NCBI GenBank assembly: GCA_045656705.1
Contig: JAZORR010000031.1
Coordinates: 1 to 64,000 of the forward strand
Length of the DNA stretch: 64,000 bases
Reading direction: 5' to 3'
Source: RGIG4576 sp045656705
GTDB lineage: Bacteria; Bacteroidota; Bacteroidia; Bacteroidales; Muribaculaceae
The notes beneath the pieces are model-generated. The model had not been told where the DNA came from, made no database searches, and worked only from the letters and a program-made list of their open reading frames with translations. The position numbers and the translations under genes are program-made. Positions 1-9,532 of the stretch are shown piece by piece; the stretch's first letter is position 1, and every line of letters begins with the position of its first letter.

Positions 1-768
1 GACGGTTCGTTTGCTGTTATCAATAGCAACAACGGTCTTGAAAAACTAAATCTTGCTAATGGCAAGACAGTGAAAATCGCTTCTTCTGCAACATTCTCTG
101 GTGTAGAAATCAGCGAAGACGGTAAAACCGTAGTATTCAAACAACCTTCTTACCAAGGTAAGCTTCGCTACACTGCTCTTAAGAGCGTAAACTTGGACAA
201 CGGTAAGGAAACTACACTTGTGGCTCCTTCTCGCAACCTTCAAGGTTTCAATGTAGTGGGCAATCGTGTTAACGCAGTGAACAAGGGCAAACTTTCTACA
301 AAGGCTCTTAATGCTACTGCTGCTGCCGAAGCTCCTGTTGCTTCTATCAGCCGTGGTGCATTGCTTGTAACTGTGAATGGCGTAACTCGCAACATCTCTC
401 CTCAAGGTACTGCAGGTCAAAGCTACTTGTGGCCTTCTGTTTCTCCAGATGGCACTAAGGTGCTTTACTATCTTGTAGGTTCTGGTGCATGGGTTTGCAA
501 CCTTGATGGTTCAAATGCTGTGAACGTAGGTACAGTGCGTGCTGCTCAATGGTACGACAACAATGTGATTGTGGGTATGTATGACCAAGACAATGGCGAA
601 GTGGTAACTTCATCTAAGCTTGTGGCAGTAAATGCTGCTGGTACTATGAAGCAAGACCTTACTCAAGTGTCTTCTATGGCAATGTATCCTTCAGTAGCAG
701 GTAACGGTGAAAAGATTTCTTTCGTTACTCCTGCAGGTGAATTGTTCATTATGAATGTTAACAAATAA
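1..768 (+). CDS. Beta-propeller (PD40/TolB-like) protein, 5' end cut off
   Basis: The reading frame is open from base 1, so the N-terminus lies outside the window; the 255 visible codons end in TAA at 766-768. The protein carries repeats of the PD40/WD40-like type, including SPDGTKVLYYL and a later VAGNGEKISFV, which suggest blades of a TolB-like propeller. No catalytic motif is visible. Stop and next start are only 15 bp apart, so it is probably co-transcribed with the amidase that follows and may act in the same envelope process. That link is inference. The cellular location cannot be judged because the signal-peptide region is missing. Confidence 0.8.
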   Translation, partial: DGSFAVINSNNGLEKLNLANGKTVKIASSATFSGVEISEDGKTVVFKQPSYQGKLRYTALKSVNLDNGKETTLVAPSRNLQGFNVVGNRVNAVNKGKLSTKALNATAAAEAPVASISRGALLVTVNGVTRNISPQGTAGQSYLWPSVSPDGTKVLYYLVGSGAWVCNLDGSNAVNVGTVRAAQWYDNNVIVGMYDQDNGEVVTSSKLVAVNAAGTMKQDLTQVSSMAMYPSVAGNGEKISFVTPAGELFIMNVNK

Positions 769-771
769 TAG

Positions 772-776
772 GGAGG
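772..776 (+). promoter_or_regulatory. Shine-Dalgarno-like GGAGG before the amidase gene
   Basis: GGAGG lies 7 nt before the ATG at 784. Most starts in this window have no such sequence, as expected for Bacteroidetes, so this one stands out and supports the chosen start. Confidence 0.5.
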
Positions 777-783
777 ATAAGAT

Positions 784-3700
784 ATGAAACTAAGAAAATT
801 ATTTGCAACAGCTGCTATGGCTCTTTGCGTAGGTGCAAGTGCTTATGCTATCAATCCTGAAGAAGTGCGTATATATATCAACCCTGGTCATGGTGCATTC
901 GACTCTGGTAGTCGCCCTATGGGTACTGTGAAGCATGGTGCTAACAATGCTTATAGCGATGTAAATAACGATACAGCTAACTTCTTTGAATCAAACACTA
1001 ACCTTCAAAAGGCGTTTGGTATGCTTGAAAAGCTTATCGATATGGGTGTCCCTTTTGATCGCACAAAGAATCAAGAAAATAGCAATCAGCATCGTATCGG
1101 TGCAGCTCTTGATATGAGCCAAAATATCGTAATGAGCCGTGTGAAGAGTGGTGCATATCCTGCATACATTGATTATGAAAATCATGTTTATAATCCAGAA
1201 AGTGATTACTACGATCGTGCATTGTCTGAAATTTCTGCCGAAGTAGAATTTAATGATTTCGACTTGTTTATTTCTATTCACTCTAATGCATTGACCGAAG
1301 GTACAAGTACTAATTATCCTTTGGTGCTATATCGTGGTACTGATGCTCAAGAAGGTAACCCTGGTAGTATCGCAGCAAGTAAGGCTTGTTGGCCATATCT
1401 TACTGGTATGGGACACCAACAATGGACTTCTTACAAGAGCTCAATGAATGTGCGTGGTGACCACAATTTCTATGGTAGTACAGGTACAACCACATTCACA
1501 GTTCCTGAAGGTAGTGGATATGAATATGATCCGAATACTAAGTTCTCTGAATATATCGAAGGTACTAATGGTGCTGCAGATAAGGTTAAGTTCATCGGTT
1601 ACCTTGGCGTTTTGAGACATGGTACTACTGGTTTCTTGAGTGAAGGTTACTTCCACACTTATCAGCCAGCTCGTCACCGTTATATGAACTGGGATGTATG
1701 TCATCTTGAAGGTCATGGCTATGCTTATGGTGTAGCTGACTTCTTTGGTTGGGACAAGAAGATTACTACAGGTGTGATTTATGGTATTGTTCGCGACAAG
1801 AATGAAAAATTTACTCACGATTACTATAATCCTAATGTATCAACCAACGATAAGTACAAACCTCTTAATGGTGTAACTGTATCATTGAAGAAGGATGGTG
1901 TAGAAGTAGCTACTTATACTACCGACGATGAATGGAATGGTGCATTCGTATTCCATGTAGCTCCTGGTACTTACACTATCGAATGTTCTCACCCTGATTA
2001 TAAGGCAGGTCAATTCAATAGCACAAATGTAACTGCTGTTCCTGAAGAAACAGTTGTAACTGTAGCTGCTGGCGAAAACAAATATCCTGAAGTATTCTTG
2101 GAAAATGTGGCTTACGAACCTCCTACAAAGGTTTATGTAAACTATCCTGACTCTCTTGAAGATAAGGGTGGATACATCTTGGCAGGTGCTTACAACTTCG
2201 GTGGTGCCACTACTGCTACTCTTGCTGAACAATTGGCTGGTAAGACTGTTCGCCGTCAAATCGTTCGCGAAGACAAACTTTATGTTCTTGCTCTTGACGC
2301 AGCTAACGAACCTTACATCTACCTTGCTGATATCGCAACAGGTGCTGTAACTGAACTTGACAAGGCTGCTGTGGTAATGGGTGGAAATGGTATTTTGAAG
2401 ATTTCAGATATCGCTCTTACTGCCGATCATGTACTTGTAGCAAGTGGTTTCTCTCTTAACCATTATGACGATTCTTATGCTGAAGCTGATGGAACTGAAC
2501 GTGGTTCTGTAAACTTCTATAAGTGGACAAAAAACGAAGTTACAGGTCTTCCTGAAACTTGTGAATTGTGGTTCTCTTCTAAATACTGTAGCTTCTTCTA
2601 CCGTGGTAAACTTGGTAAGACTATTGCATACTCTGGAACTCTTGAAGAAGGTACTATCACTACAACTTGTCCTCATGGTAAACATACATCTGATATAGCA
2701 ATGCGTTTTGCTCAAATCAGTATCATTGATGGTCAAAAGATTGGTGAAATCCGTTACGATGCTTGGGTTGCTCTTCCTAATGAAGCTAATTTCTATGGCG
2801 ACGTAATGAGTAATTGTGATGATTATGAAATGATGATTTCTCCTCTTGGTAAGAATAATTTCGTTCTTGATGGTAATCTAATTTCTCCTTTCGAATGGAC
2901 AGCTGATGGTGATGCTTCAGAGCCTCAAGTTCTTGGTCGCAACGAAAAGATTAATGCTAAGGTGAATGGTGCTAACTACTTCAAGTATGCTGGTAAGTCT
3001 TTGATGGTAGCTCCTAAACTTAACGAAGAAGGTAAGGTGGTTGGTATCGAAATGTACGACATTACTAATGGTTTTGACAATGCTAAGGCTATCGAACTAA
3101 ATGGTGCTACAATCGAACCTACTGAATTTACTTACGCATCGGCTCATGGTGAATTGGCATTGTCAATAGATGCTATGACAGGTATCACTAATGGTGCTGA
3201 AATGGAACTATTCTTGGTAGTTGACGGTAAGGCAACTAAGTGGACTACAGCAGGCACTGCTCAACCTGTAATTCGTGGTGAATATGCTTACAACCTTGCA
3301 ATGACCGATGATCAATGTGTTTACACTTTGACATTTGATGTTACTGGTGACGATGCAACTGATGCTAATGTGATTTTGACTAATATCGAAACTGGAGAAA
3401 CTACTGCTATTCCTGTAGCAGTGAAGGCTGGTGCTAACTCAGTGAAGGTAGATGGTGCAACTCTTGCCGACGGTCAATATACTTGGGCTGTAGAAGTAAA
3501 CGGTAAGGCTATCGCAGTTTCAAACCGTATCCATGTAGATGGTACTATCGCTTCTAAACCAGGTTCTTACTGGAACCGTGGTGGTGTGGCTATCGATGCT
3601 GACCCTGAAAGTGCTAACTATGGTAAGGTATTTGTAACTGGTGGTTACGCTAAGGGTATCCAAATCGTTGACCAACAATTCAAATCTGAAGGTGTATATA

Positions 3701-4680
3701 TGGGCAGCAACTTTGGTTCAGGTAATGGTTCTTCTCCATTCCGTTGTGCTACAAGCGATGGTAAGCTTTATATTACTGACTGGAGTGATGCTAAGTCTGG
3801 TATCTGGGTATTCGATCCAGCTAATCGCAACCAAATCAAGAATGTATTTGACGAATCAACTCGTCAAAGCGGTGGTGAATTCAAGAATTCTAATGGTACA
3901 GTAACTGGTGGTGGTACTACAGGTGTATCATTCATTGGTAAGGGTGAAGATCGCAAGATGTTCATGTTCTGCGAAGACTACCCATCTACTAACGGACAAA
4001 CTCCAGTAGGCTACGAACTTGGTGCTTCTGACAATTGGGCAAGTGCTCCTTCTTATGTGTTTGATAGCGTTAAGGGCTTGCTTATCAATACTAATGTTGA
4101 AGTAAACGCTTACGAAGAAGGTATCTTCTGGTCACAAATCCGTAATTCAGGTCAAAACACTTCAGGTGTTCCTTCATTCATCTTTACCGACTATGAAGGC
4201 AACTTGTTATTCAACTCTGGTAACAGCTTGAAGGATCTTGATGGTAGCAATGGTGCAGGTTTTGCATTGACTAATGACAAGACTATCTGTGCTATCGCTA
4301 ACGGTTCGGCTAATGTAAACATCTATGACTTTGCATTCGTTGATGGTGTTCCTACATTCAACTTCTTGTATGAAATCGTAGTATCAGGTGCTTCAGAAAT
4401 CAACGAAATCTGCTTCGACGCTGCAAACAATATGTATGTATTTGCTCGTGGTGTAGGTCTTGCAGTTTACACATTGGCTCAAGAAGCTCCTAAGGCTGTA
4501 ACTCCTGCTAAGTCTTCTTATGTAATCCTTGGTGGTGAACTTACAGGCGTAGAAGTTGTGGATGTTGACGAAAATGCTCCTGTAGAATACTACAACTTGC
4601 AAGGTGTGAAGGTGGTAAATCCATCAAATGGTATCTTCATCAAGAAGCAAGGCAACAAGACTACTAAGGTGGTTAAGTAA
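784..4680 (+). CDS. Secreted N-acetylmuramoyl-L-alanine amidase with CarboxypepD-like and propeller regions
   Basis: The 1298-aa protein starts with a signal peptide (cleavage near residue 22). An Amidase_3 domain follows: INPGHG holds the first zinc ligand at H36, SIHSNA lies near residues 164-169, and SEGYFHT near 283 probably supplies the catalytic Glu. Such enzymes cut the lactyl-peptide amide bond of peptidoglycan. Residues about 329-440 look like a carboxypeptidase-regulatory beta-sandwich (LNGVTVSLKKDG...APGTYTIE). The long middle looks like beta-propeller sequence. The last ~35 residues (VEYYNLQGVKV...) are a tail shared with the C10 peptidase at 30372 and are probably a sorting or anchoring signal. 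Cell-wall amidases are normally far shorter, so the propeller half is unusual. Codon use is strongly biased (GGT, CTT, GAA), suggesting high expression. Confidence 0.85.
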   Translation: MKLRKLFATAAMALCVGASAYAINPEEVRIYINPGHGAFDSGSRPMGTVKHGANNAYSDVNNDTANFFESNTNLQKAFGMLEKLIDMGVPFDRTKNQENSNQHRIGAALDMSQNIVMSRVKSGAYPAYIDYENHVYNPESDYYDRALSEISAEVEFNDFDLFISIHSNALTEGTSTNYPLVLYRGTDAQEGNPGSIAASKACWPYLTGMGHQQWTSYKSSMNVRGDHNFYGSTGTTTFTVPEGSGYEYDPNTKFSEYIEGTNGAADKVKFIGYLGVLRHGTTGFLSEGYFHTYQPARHRYMNWDVCHLEGHGYAYGVADFFGWDKKITTGVIYGIVRDKNEKFTHDYYNPNVSTNDKYKPLNGVTVSLKKDGVEVATYTTDDEWNGAFVFHVAPGTYTIECSHPDYKAGQFNSTNVTAVPEETVVTVAAGENKYPEVFLENVAYEPPTKVYVNYPDSLEDKGGYILAGAYNFGGATTATLAEQLAGKTVRRQIVREDKLYVLALDAANEPYIYLADIATGAVTELDKAAVVMGGNGILKISDIALTADHVLVASGFSLNHYDDSYAEADGTERGSVNFYKWTKNEVTGLPETCELWFSSKYCSFFYRGKLGKTIAYSGTLEEGTITTTCPHGKHTSDIAMRFAQISIIDGQKIGEIRYDAWVALPNEANFYGDVMSNCDDYEMMISPLGKNNFVLDGNLISPFEWTADGDASEPQVLGRNEKINAKVNGANYFKYAGKSLMVAPKLNEEGKVVGIEMYDITNGFDNAKAIELNGATIEPTEFTYASAHGELALSIDAMTGITNGAEMELFLVVDGKATKWTTAGTAQPVIRGEYAYNLAMTDDQCVYTLTFDVTGDDATDANVILTNIETGETTAIPVAVKAGANSVKVDGATLADGQYTWAVEVNGKAIAVSNRIHVDGTIASKPGSYWNRGGVAIDADPESANYGKVFVTGGYAKGIQIVDQQFKSEGVYMGSNFGSGNGSSPFRCATSDGKLYITDWSDAKSGIWVFDPANRNQIKNVFDESTRQSGGEFKNSNGTVTGGGTTGVSFIGKGEDRKMFMFCEDYPSTNGQTPVGYELGASDNWASAPSYVFDSVKGLLINTNVEVNAYEEGIFWSQIRNSGQNTSGVPSFIFTDYEGNLLFNSGNSLKDLDGSNGAGFALTNDKTICAIANGSANVNIYDFAFVDGVPTFNFLYEIVVSGASEINEICFDAANNMYVFARGVGLAVYTLAQEAPKAVTPAKSSYVILGGELTGVEVVDVDENAPVEYYNLQGVKVVNPSNGIFIKKQGNKTTKVVK

Positions 4681-4715
4681 TTATGAATTTATAAGTGCTA
4701 TAAGTGAATAAATTT

Positions 4716-4756
4716 GAGAGAGTCAATCCCAAGAGAGGGGTTGACTCTCTTCTTGT
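4716..4756 (+). terminator. Rho-independent terminator after the amidase gene
   Basis: A 13-15 bp stem (arms about 4716-4730 and 4737-4751, one G-U pair) with a 6-nt loop, followed by a short T-rich stretch. Confidence 0.6.
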
Positions 4757-4777
4757 GTTGATGTGTGAAGCCTTTTC

Positions 4778-4808
4778 TTGTGTTTTCACGAAAAAAAAAG
4801 TAACTTTG
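4778..4808 (+). promoter_or_regulatory. Bacteroidetes-type promoter for rlmN
   Basis: TTG at 4778-4780, about 20 nt, then TAACTTTG at 4801-4808. A transcript starting near 4815 excludes the upstream in-frame ATG at 4704 and supports the start at 4851. Confidence 0.6.
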
Positions 4809-4850
4809 TACTTTTTAAGGAAATATTATCAATTCCTTTGTTGTAATTTT

Positions 4851-5882
4851 ATGTCTGAAAATAATAAGAAATCACTTATAGGAATGACATTGCCTCAACT
4901 TAAAGAGGTGGTGACTGCTCTTGGTATGCCGGGCTTTTCGGCAGGACAAATAGCTAAATGGCTATATGAGAAGCGTGTAACTGATATAGAGGAGATGACA
5001 AATCTCTCGAAGGCTAATCGCGAAAAATTAGCACAAGAATATTGTGTGGGACGATATGCTCCGAGCAGTGAGATGAGAAGCATCGATGGCACTGTGAAAT
5101 ATCTTTTCACTACTGCCGATGGTCAAGCTGTGGAAAGTGTGTACATTCCAGACGAAGATAGAGCCACTCTATGCATATCTTCGCAAAAGGGCTGTAAGAT
5201 GGGTTGTAAATTCTGTATGACAGGAAAGCAAGGTTTTCATGGTAATCTTTCAGCGGCTGAAATCATTAATCAAGTGCTAAGTATTCCTGAAAGCGAAACA
5301 TTGACCAATGTGGTGTTTATGGGAATGGGCGAACCGATGGATAATTTTAATGAGGTACTGAAGGTGCTTCAAGTGATGACCGAAAAATGGGGTTTTGCAT
5401 GGAGTCCAAAGCGTATCACAGTGTCGTCAATCGGTAAACTTGATATATTGCGTCGACTTCTTGATGAAACGCATGTGCATGTGGCTATAAGTGTGCATTC
5501 ACCTTATCACGAAGAACGCTTGAGCCTTATGCCTGTGGAAAAACCGTTCCCTGTGCGTGATGTAATGAAGTGTTTGCTTGGTTATGACTTTGCTCATCAA
5601 CGCCGATTGTCGGTAGAATATATTATGTGGAACGGACTCAACGATGACGATGTGCACGCACAAGCTCTTGTCGACCTTTTGGCTGGTACTAATTCTCGTG
5701 TGAACTTGATTAGATTCCACGCTATTCCAGGTGTGAACCTAAAGACAACCGATGAACAGCGAATGGTGGCATTCCGTGACTATCTAAATAAGAAGGGTGT
5801 AATAGCCACTATCCGCCGTAGTCGAGGCGAAGATATTTTTGCTGCATGTGGTATGCTTGCTGGTAAAGTGAATAAAAAATAA
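4851..5882 (+). CDS. rlmN: 23S rRNA (adenine2503-C2)/tRNA adenine37-C2 methyltransferase RlmN
   Basis: A 343-aa radical-SAM enzyme that methylates C2 of A2503 in 23S rRNA and A37 in some tRNAs, which helps decoding accuracy. The 4Fe-4S cysteines form C-x3-C-x2-C at C115, C119 and C122, and C333 in CGMLAGK is the conserved C-terminal cysteine that forms the methylene intermediate. GMGEPMDN, typical of the family, is present. The frame extends upstream to an ATG at 4704, but that stretch covers the previous terminator and this gene's promoter, so MSENNKK at 4851 is the better start. The next gene follows after 12 bp. Confidence 0.96.
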   Translation: MSENNKKSLIGMTLPQLKEVVTALGMPGFSAGQIAKWLYEKRVTDIEEMTNLSKANREKLAQEYCVGRYAPSSEMRSIDGTVKYLFTTADGQAVESVYIPDEDRATLCISSQKGCKMGCKFCMTGKQGFHGNLSAAEIINQVLSIPESETLTNVVFMGMGEPMDNFNEVLKVLQVMTEKWGFAWSPKRITVSSIGKLDILRRLLDETHVHVAISVHSPYHEERLSLMPVEKPFPVRDVMKCLLGYDFAHQRRLSVEYIMWNGLNDDDVHAQALVDLLAGTNSRVNLIRFHAIPGVNLKTTDEQRMVAFRDYLNKKGVIATIRRSRGEDIFAACGMLAGKVNKK

Positions 5883-5894
5883 GTAAAAAACAAT

Positions 5895-8288
5895 ATGAAA
5901 AGATTATTATACACCGTGATATGTGCTGTAGGAGCGTTGATGGTATATGCTGCTGCTCCGACTGGGTATTATAGTGGTGCCGAAGGTAAAAATAAGGGGG
6001 CATTGCTTGCTGCTCTTGAGGATATTGTGGGCGAACACAAGGCTCTTGGCTACGGCGATTTGTGGGATTTGTACTATGAGAGTGATGTCACTGCCGAAGG
6101 TTATATTTGGGATATGTATTCTACTGCTAAATTCACACCTGGCAAGAAACAATGTGGTAATTACTCAAAGGTTGGTGATTGTTACAATCGTGAACACTCA
6201 TTCCCTAAGAGTTGGTTTGATGATAGATCACCTATGTATAGTGATGCTTTCCATATTTATCCTACCGATGGCAAAGTAAATGGTCAACGCAGTAATTATC
6301 CTTATGGTGAATGTGCGAATGGTAGTTCGTTGGCATCTAACGGTAGCGTGAAGGCACTCGGACGCCTTGGTAGTAGTTCTTTTTCAGGTTATAGTGGAAC
6401 AGTGTTCGAACCCGATGACCAATATAAGGGCGATTTCGCTCGTTCTTACTTCTATATGGCTGTTGCATATAATAGCCTGATCGACGATTGGGATAGTCCT
6501 CAATTGGCAGGTAATAGTTATCCTTGTTTCAGTTCGTGGAGTGTGAGTTTGCTGATGAAATGGCATCGTGAGGATCCTGTGAGCGAAAAGGAAATCAATC
6601 GTAACGAGGTGGTATATGCTTGGCAAAAGAATAGAAATCCATTTATCGACCATCCCGAGCTTGCCGAATATGTATGGGGCAATAAAAAAGATGAGGGTTG
6701 GACTCCAAGTGGAAGTGCTGTAGTAGAACCTATGATTGTGAGCCCAAGTGCAAGCAGTGTATATGATTTTGGTACTATTGCCGTGAATAAAAGTGTGAGT
6801 ATGAGTGTGCCTTTGAAGGCTGAAGGACTTACTGAAGAATTAACCGTGAGAGTGAGTGGTGCTAATTTCTCGGTTACTCCTAATGAGGTGCTTGTTGCCG
6901 ATGCTAATAAGGGTGTAAATTTAACTATAATGTATGCTCCTACTTATGCGGGAAGTCATATAGCCAAATTGCAAATTTATAATGGTGAGGTTTCAACAGA
7001 GGTAGAATTGAAAGGACAATGTACCGACGGAATTTCTGCTCTGAATGCATCAAATGTAACCTATGATGGGTTTACAGCTCGTTGGACAGATGTGGATAAT
7101 GGTGGCACATATGCATTTACAGTGTATGAGAGTGATGCTACAACTATAGTGGATGGTTTCCCTGTAAATGTGAGTTCAAATGCCGAAAAGTATGTGGTGA
7201 GTGGTCTTGATTATGAAACTACATATTATTATCAATTGTCTTGTGGCGAAAGAAAATCAAATATGGTGAAAGTGACCACTGCTTCGCCAAATCGTATTCT
7301 CACATTTAATAATGTGCCTGAAGGGGGGCTTAAATTTAGTGCAGCACTAGGAGAACCTTCGGCTGTGCAAGAAATAGGTATTTACACAGAATATATCGCC
7401 GAGAAAATTAATGTTTCTGTAATCGGAAACTTCGAGATAAGTATGGATAACTCTTCTTGGAGCAATACATTAAGCAATATTGATGCCGATGGCGAAACTT
7501 TCTATCTAAGAATGAAGGCTACTGCAAATTCTGGCGAATATTCAGGGGTGTTATCATTGAATACAGCTTCTTTTGATGGCACAGAACTCGATATCAAGGG
7601 CGTTGTGGCTACTCCTCGTGCATTCTTCGAAGATTTTGAGGCGATGGATGTGTCGGGTTATGCTACTGGTACATATCAAGGTTCTGCTTGCAAGTGGAAA
7701 CTTACAAATGTGGGGGCATATGGTCGTGCCGCACAAGATAGATTCAATGGTACTAAGGCTTTGTGTACAGGTAAATCGGGTAGTCGCTCAGCCGAAATGG
7801 TGGAAGATAAAATCAATGGTATAGGAATACTATCGTTTGTGGCTGCACCTTTCAGTAACGATGATGCTGCTACGCTGAAGATTAAGTATTCTATTGACGG
7901 TGGAAATACATGGACCGAAGTGGCTACTGAAGTAGTGTCGGTAAAGGCTCTTACTGAATATACTTACCCAATAAATAAGGCTGGTAATGTGAGAGTAAAA
8001 TTTGAGCAAACTGCTGGAAAACGACTTAATATTGATGACGTTTCTATTACCGACTATGTTACACCTTCGGCTGTGGATATGACGCAAGTAGGAGGATGGA
8101 TTGCTTACGGAGTGAAAGGTGGAATTGAAGTGAATACTTCAAAGAATATTACTATGGAGGTGTATTCTATTGATGGCGATAAGGTTAATGAAATGGATTT
8201 GCAACCTGGTGTTCATCAAATGCATCTCGTTCAAGGTGTTTATATTCTCGTAAGTGGAGAAGTGGGTAAAAAAGTGATTGTGAAATAA
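5895..8288 (+). CDS. Secreted endonuclease I family nuclease with beta-sandwich domains and T9SS-like tail
   Basis: A 797-aa protein with a signal peptide (about residues 1-20). The catalytic domain is endonuclease_1/NucM type: NREHSFPKSWF near residue 98 and DAFHIYPTDGKVNG near 116 carry the conserved His and metal ligands. These enzymes degrade DNA or RNA without sequence specificity outside the cell. After about residue 270 come beta-sandwich regions, including a fibronectin-III-like stretch near 370-470 and a carbohydrate-binding-like stretch near 580-720. The end (MEVYSIDGDKV...GVYILVSG...KVIVK) resembles a type A T9SS sorting domain. It follows rlmN by 12 bp, probably by chance of packing. 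A role in scavenging nucleic acid or in biofilm DNA is inference. Confidence 0.87.
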   Translation: MKRLLYTVICAVGALMVYAAAPTGYYSGAEGKNKGALLAALEDIVGEHKALGYGDLWDLYYESDVTAEGYIWDMYSTAKFTPGKKQCGNYSKVGDCYNREHSFPKSWFDDRSPMYSDAFHIYPTDGKVNGQRSNYPYGECANGSSLASNGSVKALGRLGSSSFSGYSGTVFEPDDQYKGDFARSYFYMAVAYNSLIDDWDSPQLAGNSYPCFSSWSVSLLMKWHREDPVSEKEINRNEVVYAWQKNRNPFIDHPELAEYVWGNKKDEGWTPSGSAVVEPMIVSPSASSVYDFGTIAVNKSVSMSVPLKAEGLTEELTVRVSGANFSVTPNEVLVADANKGVNLTIMYAPTYAGSHIAKLQIYNGEVSTEVELKGQCTDGISALNASNVTYDGFTARWTDVDNGGTYAFTVYESDATTIVDGFPVNVSSNAEKYVVSGLDYETTYYYQLSCGERKSNMVKVTTASPNRILTFNNVPEGGLKFSAALGEPSAVQEIGIYTEYIAEKINVSVIGNFEISMDNSSWSNTLSNIDADGETFYLRMKATANSGEYSGVLSLNTASFDGTELDIKGVVATPRAFFEDFEAMDVSGYATGTYQGSACKWKLTNVGAYGRAAQDRFNGTKALCTGKSGSRSAEMVEDKINGIGILSFVAAPFSNDDAATLKIKYSIDGGNTWTEVATEVVSVKALTEYTYPINKAGNVRVKFEQTAGKRLNIDDVSITDYVTPSAVDMTQVGGWIAYGVKGGIEVNTSKNITMEVYSIDGDKVNEMDLQPGVHQMHLVQGVYILVSGEVGKKVIVK

Positions 8289-8310
8289 TTTTTAAGATAA
8301 AAATTAAGGC

Positions 8311-8337
8311 GTAATTTCGTAAAAATGCTTAATTTCG
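8311..8337 (+). promoter_or_regulatory. Possible pdxA promoter
   Basis: TAATTTCG at 8330-8337 resembles the -7 box TAnnTTTG. A second TAATTTCG at 8312-8319 sits near the -33 position. Both differ from consensus by one base, so this is tentative. Confidence 0.35.
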
Positions 8338-8356
8338 CAGATTGTTAAAAAATGAA

Positions 8357-9466
8357 ATGATGGAAGAAAATCAAAAGATACGCGTTGGTATTACCCACGG
8401 GGACACCAATGGAATTGGCTATGAGGTGATTTTGAAGACGTTATCAAATCCTATGTTGGCCGAATTATGCACTCCTGTGCTATACGGAAGCACTAAAATT
8501 GCAACATATCATCGTAAGGCTATCGATATGCCAGGCGTTAACTTTAATGTAGTGCAAGATGCTGCTGGCGTGAAAGATGATGTGAATAATTTTGTGGATG
8601 TGATAAAGGAAGAAGTAAAAGTAGATCTCGGTCAGCCATCCAAAGCTGCTGGTGAGGCTGCATTTATCGTACTCGAACGTGCTGTTGCCGACTTGAAAGA
8701 TGGTAAAATAGATGTACTCGTTACAGCTCCAATTAATAAGAATACTATTCAAAGCGAAGAATTCCGATTCCTTGGTCATACAGAATATCTTGAAGAATCG
8801 GCTGGCGATGGAAGTAAATCTCTAATGATACTCTACAACGATAGAGTGAAGGTGGCTCTTGTGACCACTCATCTACCTTTGTCGGAAGTAGCGTCGGCTA
8901 TAACTAAAGAAAGTGTATTGCAAAAGATTGTGCAATTTAATAATTCGTTGAAGCAAGATTTTGCGATAGAATACCCTCGTATTGCTGTCTTGGGCTTAAA
9001 TCCTCATTCTGGCGACAATGGTCTTATCGGAAAAGAAGAGCAATTGGCCATCATTCCTGCAATTGATGAGGCTAATGATATGAAGATTTCTTGTTTCGGC
9101 CCTTATGCAGCTGATGGATTCTTCGGTAGTGGACAATACGAACACTTTGATGGTGTGCTTGCAATGTATCACGACCAAGGTCTTACTCCTTTGAAGACTT
9201 TGGGAATGGAATCGGGTGTGAATTTCACTGCAGGATTGCCATTTGTGCGCACATCTCCCGATCATGGTACGGGTTACGATATTGCAGGCAAGAATCTTGC
9301 CGATGAAACTTCACTTCGTGAAGCTATTTATCAAGCTATTGATATTTATCGCAATCGTTTGATTTACGAAGAAATTACGAGCAATCCATTGCGCCGTCAG
9401 TATGTGAATAAGGGTGCTGATAATGTGGTGCTCGACCTCACAAAGGTAGAAGACGACCATCATTAA
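8357..9466 (+). CDS. pdxA: 4-hydroxythreonine-4-phosphate dehydrogenase PdxA
   Basis: A 369-aa cytoplasmic enzyme of the DXP-dependent vitamin B6 pathway. It oxidises 4-phosphooxy-threonine with NAD so that PdxJ can form pyridoxine phosphate. Family motifs include VGITHGDTNGIGYE at the N-terminus, GHTEYL in the middle with a metal-binding His, MYHDQGLTPLK, and FVRTSPDHGTGYDIAGK near the C-terminus, which holds further metal-ligand and substrate residues. Length is normal for the family. Two adjacent ATGs (8357, 8360) are possible starts; an in-frame TTG at 8342 is too close to the likely transcription start. It appears monocistronic. Confidence 0.95.
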   Translation: MMEENQKIRVGITHGDTNGIGYEVILKTLSNPMLAELCTPVLYGSTKIATYHRKAIDMPGVNFNVVQDAAGVKDDVNNFVDVIKEEVKVDLGQPSKAAGEAAFIVLERAVADLKDGKIDVLVTAPINKNTIQSEEFRFLGHTEYLEESAGDGSKSLMILYNDRVKVALVTTHLPLSEVASAITKESVLQKIVQFNNSLKQDFAIEYPRIAVLGLNPHSGDNGLIGKEEQLAIIPAIDEANDMKISCFGPYAADGFFGSGQYEHFDGVLAMYHDQGLTPLKTLGMESGVNFTAGLPFVRTSPDHGTGYDIAGKNLADETSLREAIYQAIDIYRNRLIYEEITSNPLRRQYVNKGADNVVLDLTKVEDDHH

Positions 9467-9474
9467 TATTATAA

Positions 9475-9512
9475 ATATTTGCTATGTGTCATTTATGATA
9501 CATAGCAAATAT
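9475..9512. terminator. Perfect 13-bp inverted repeat between pdxA and the ATP-grasp gene
   Basis: Arms ATATTTGCTATGT (9475-9487) and ACATAGCAAATAT (9500-9512) match exactly around a 12-nt loop. There is no strong T-run after it, so it is either a weak pdxA terminator or an operator for the following cluster. Confidence 0.45.
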
Positions 9513-9532
9513 CATTTAGATAAAGGAATATT

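Noticed and set aside
4704..4850. Upstream in-frame extension of rlmN
   Set aside because: It covers the previous terminator and the promoter, and the sequence does not look like RlmN.
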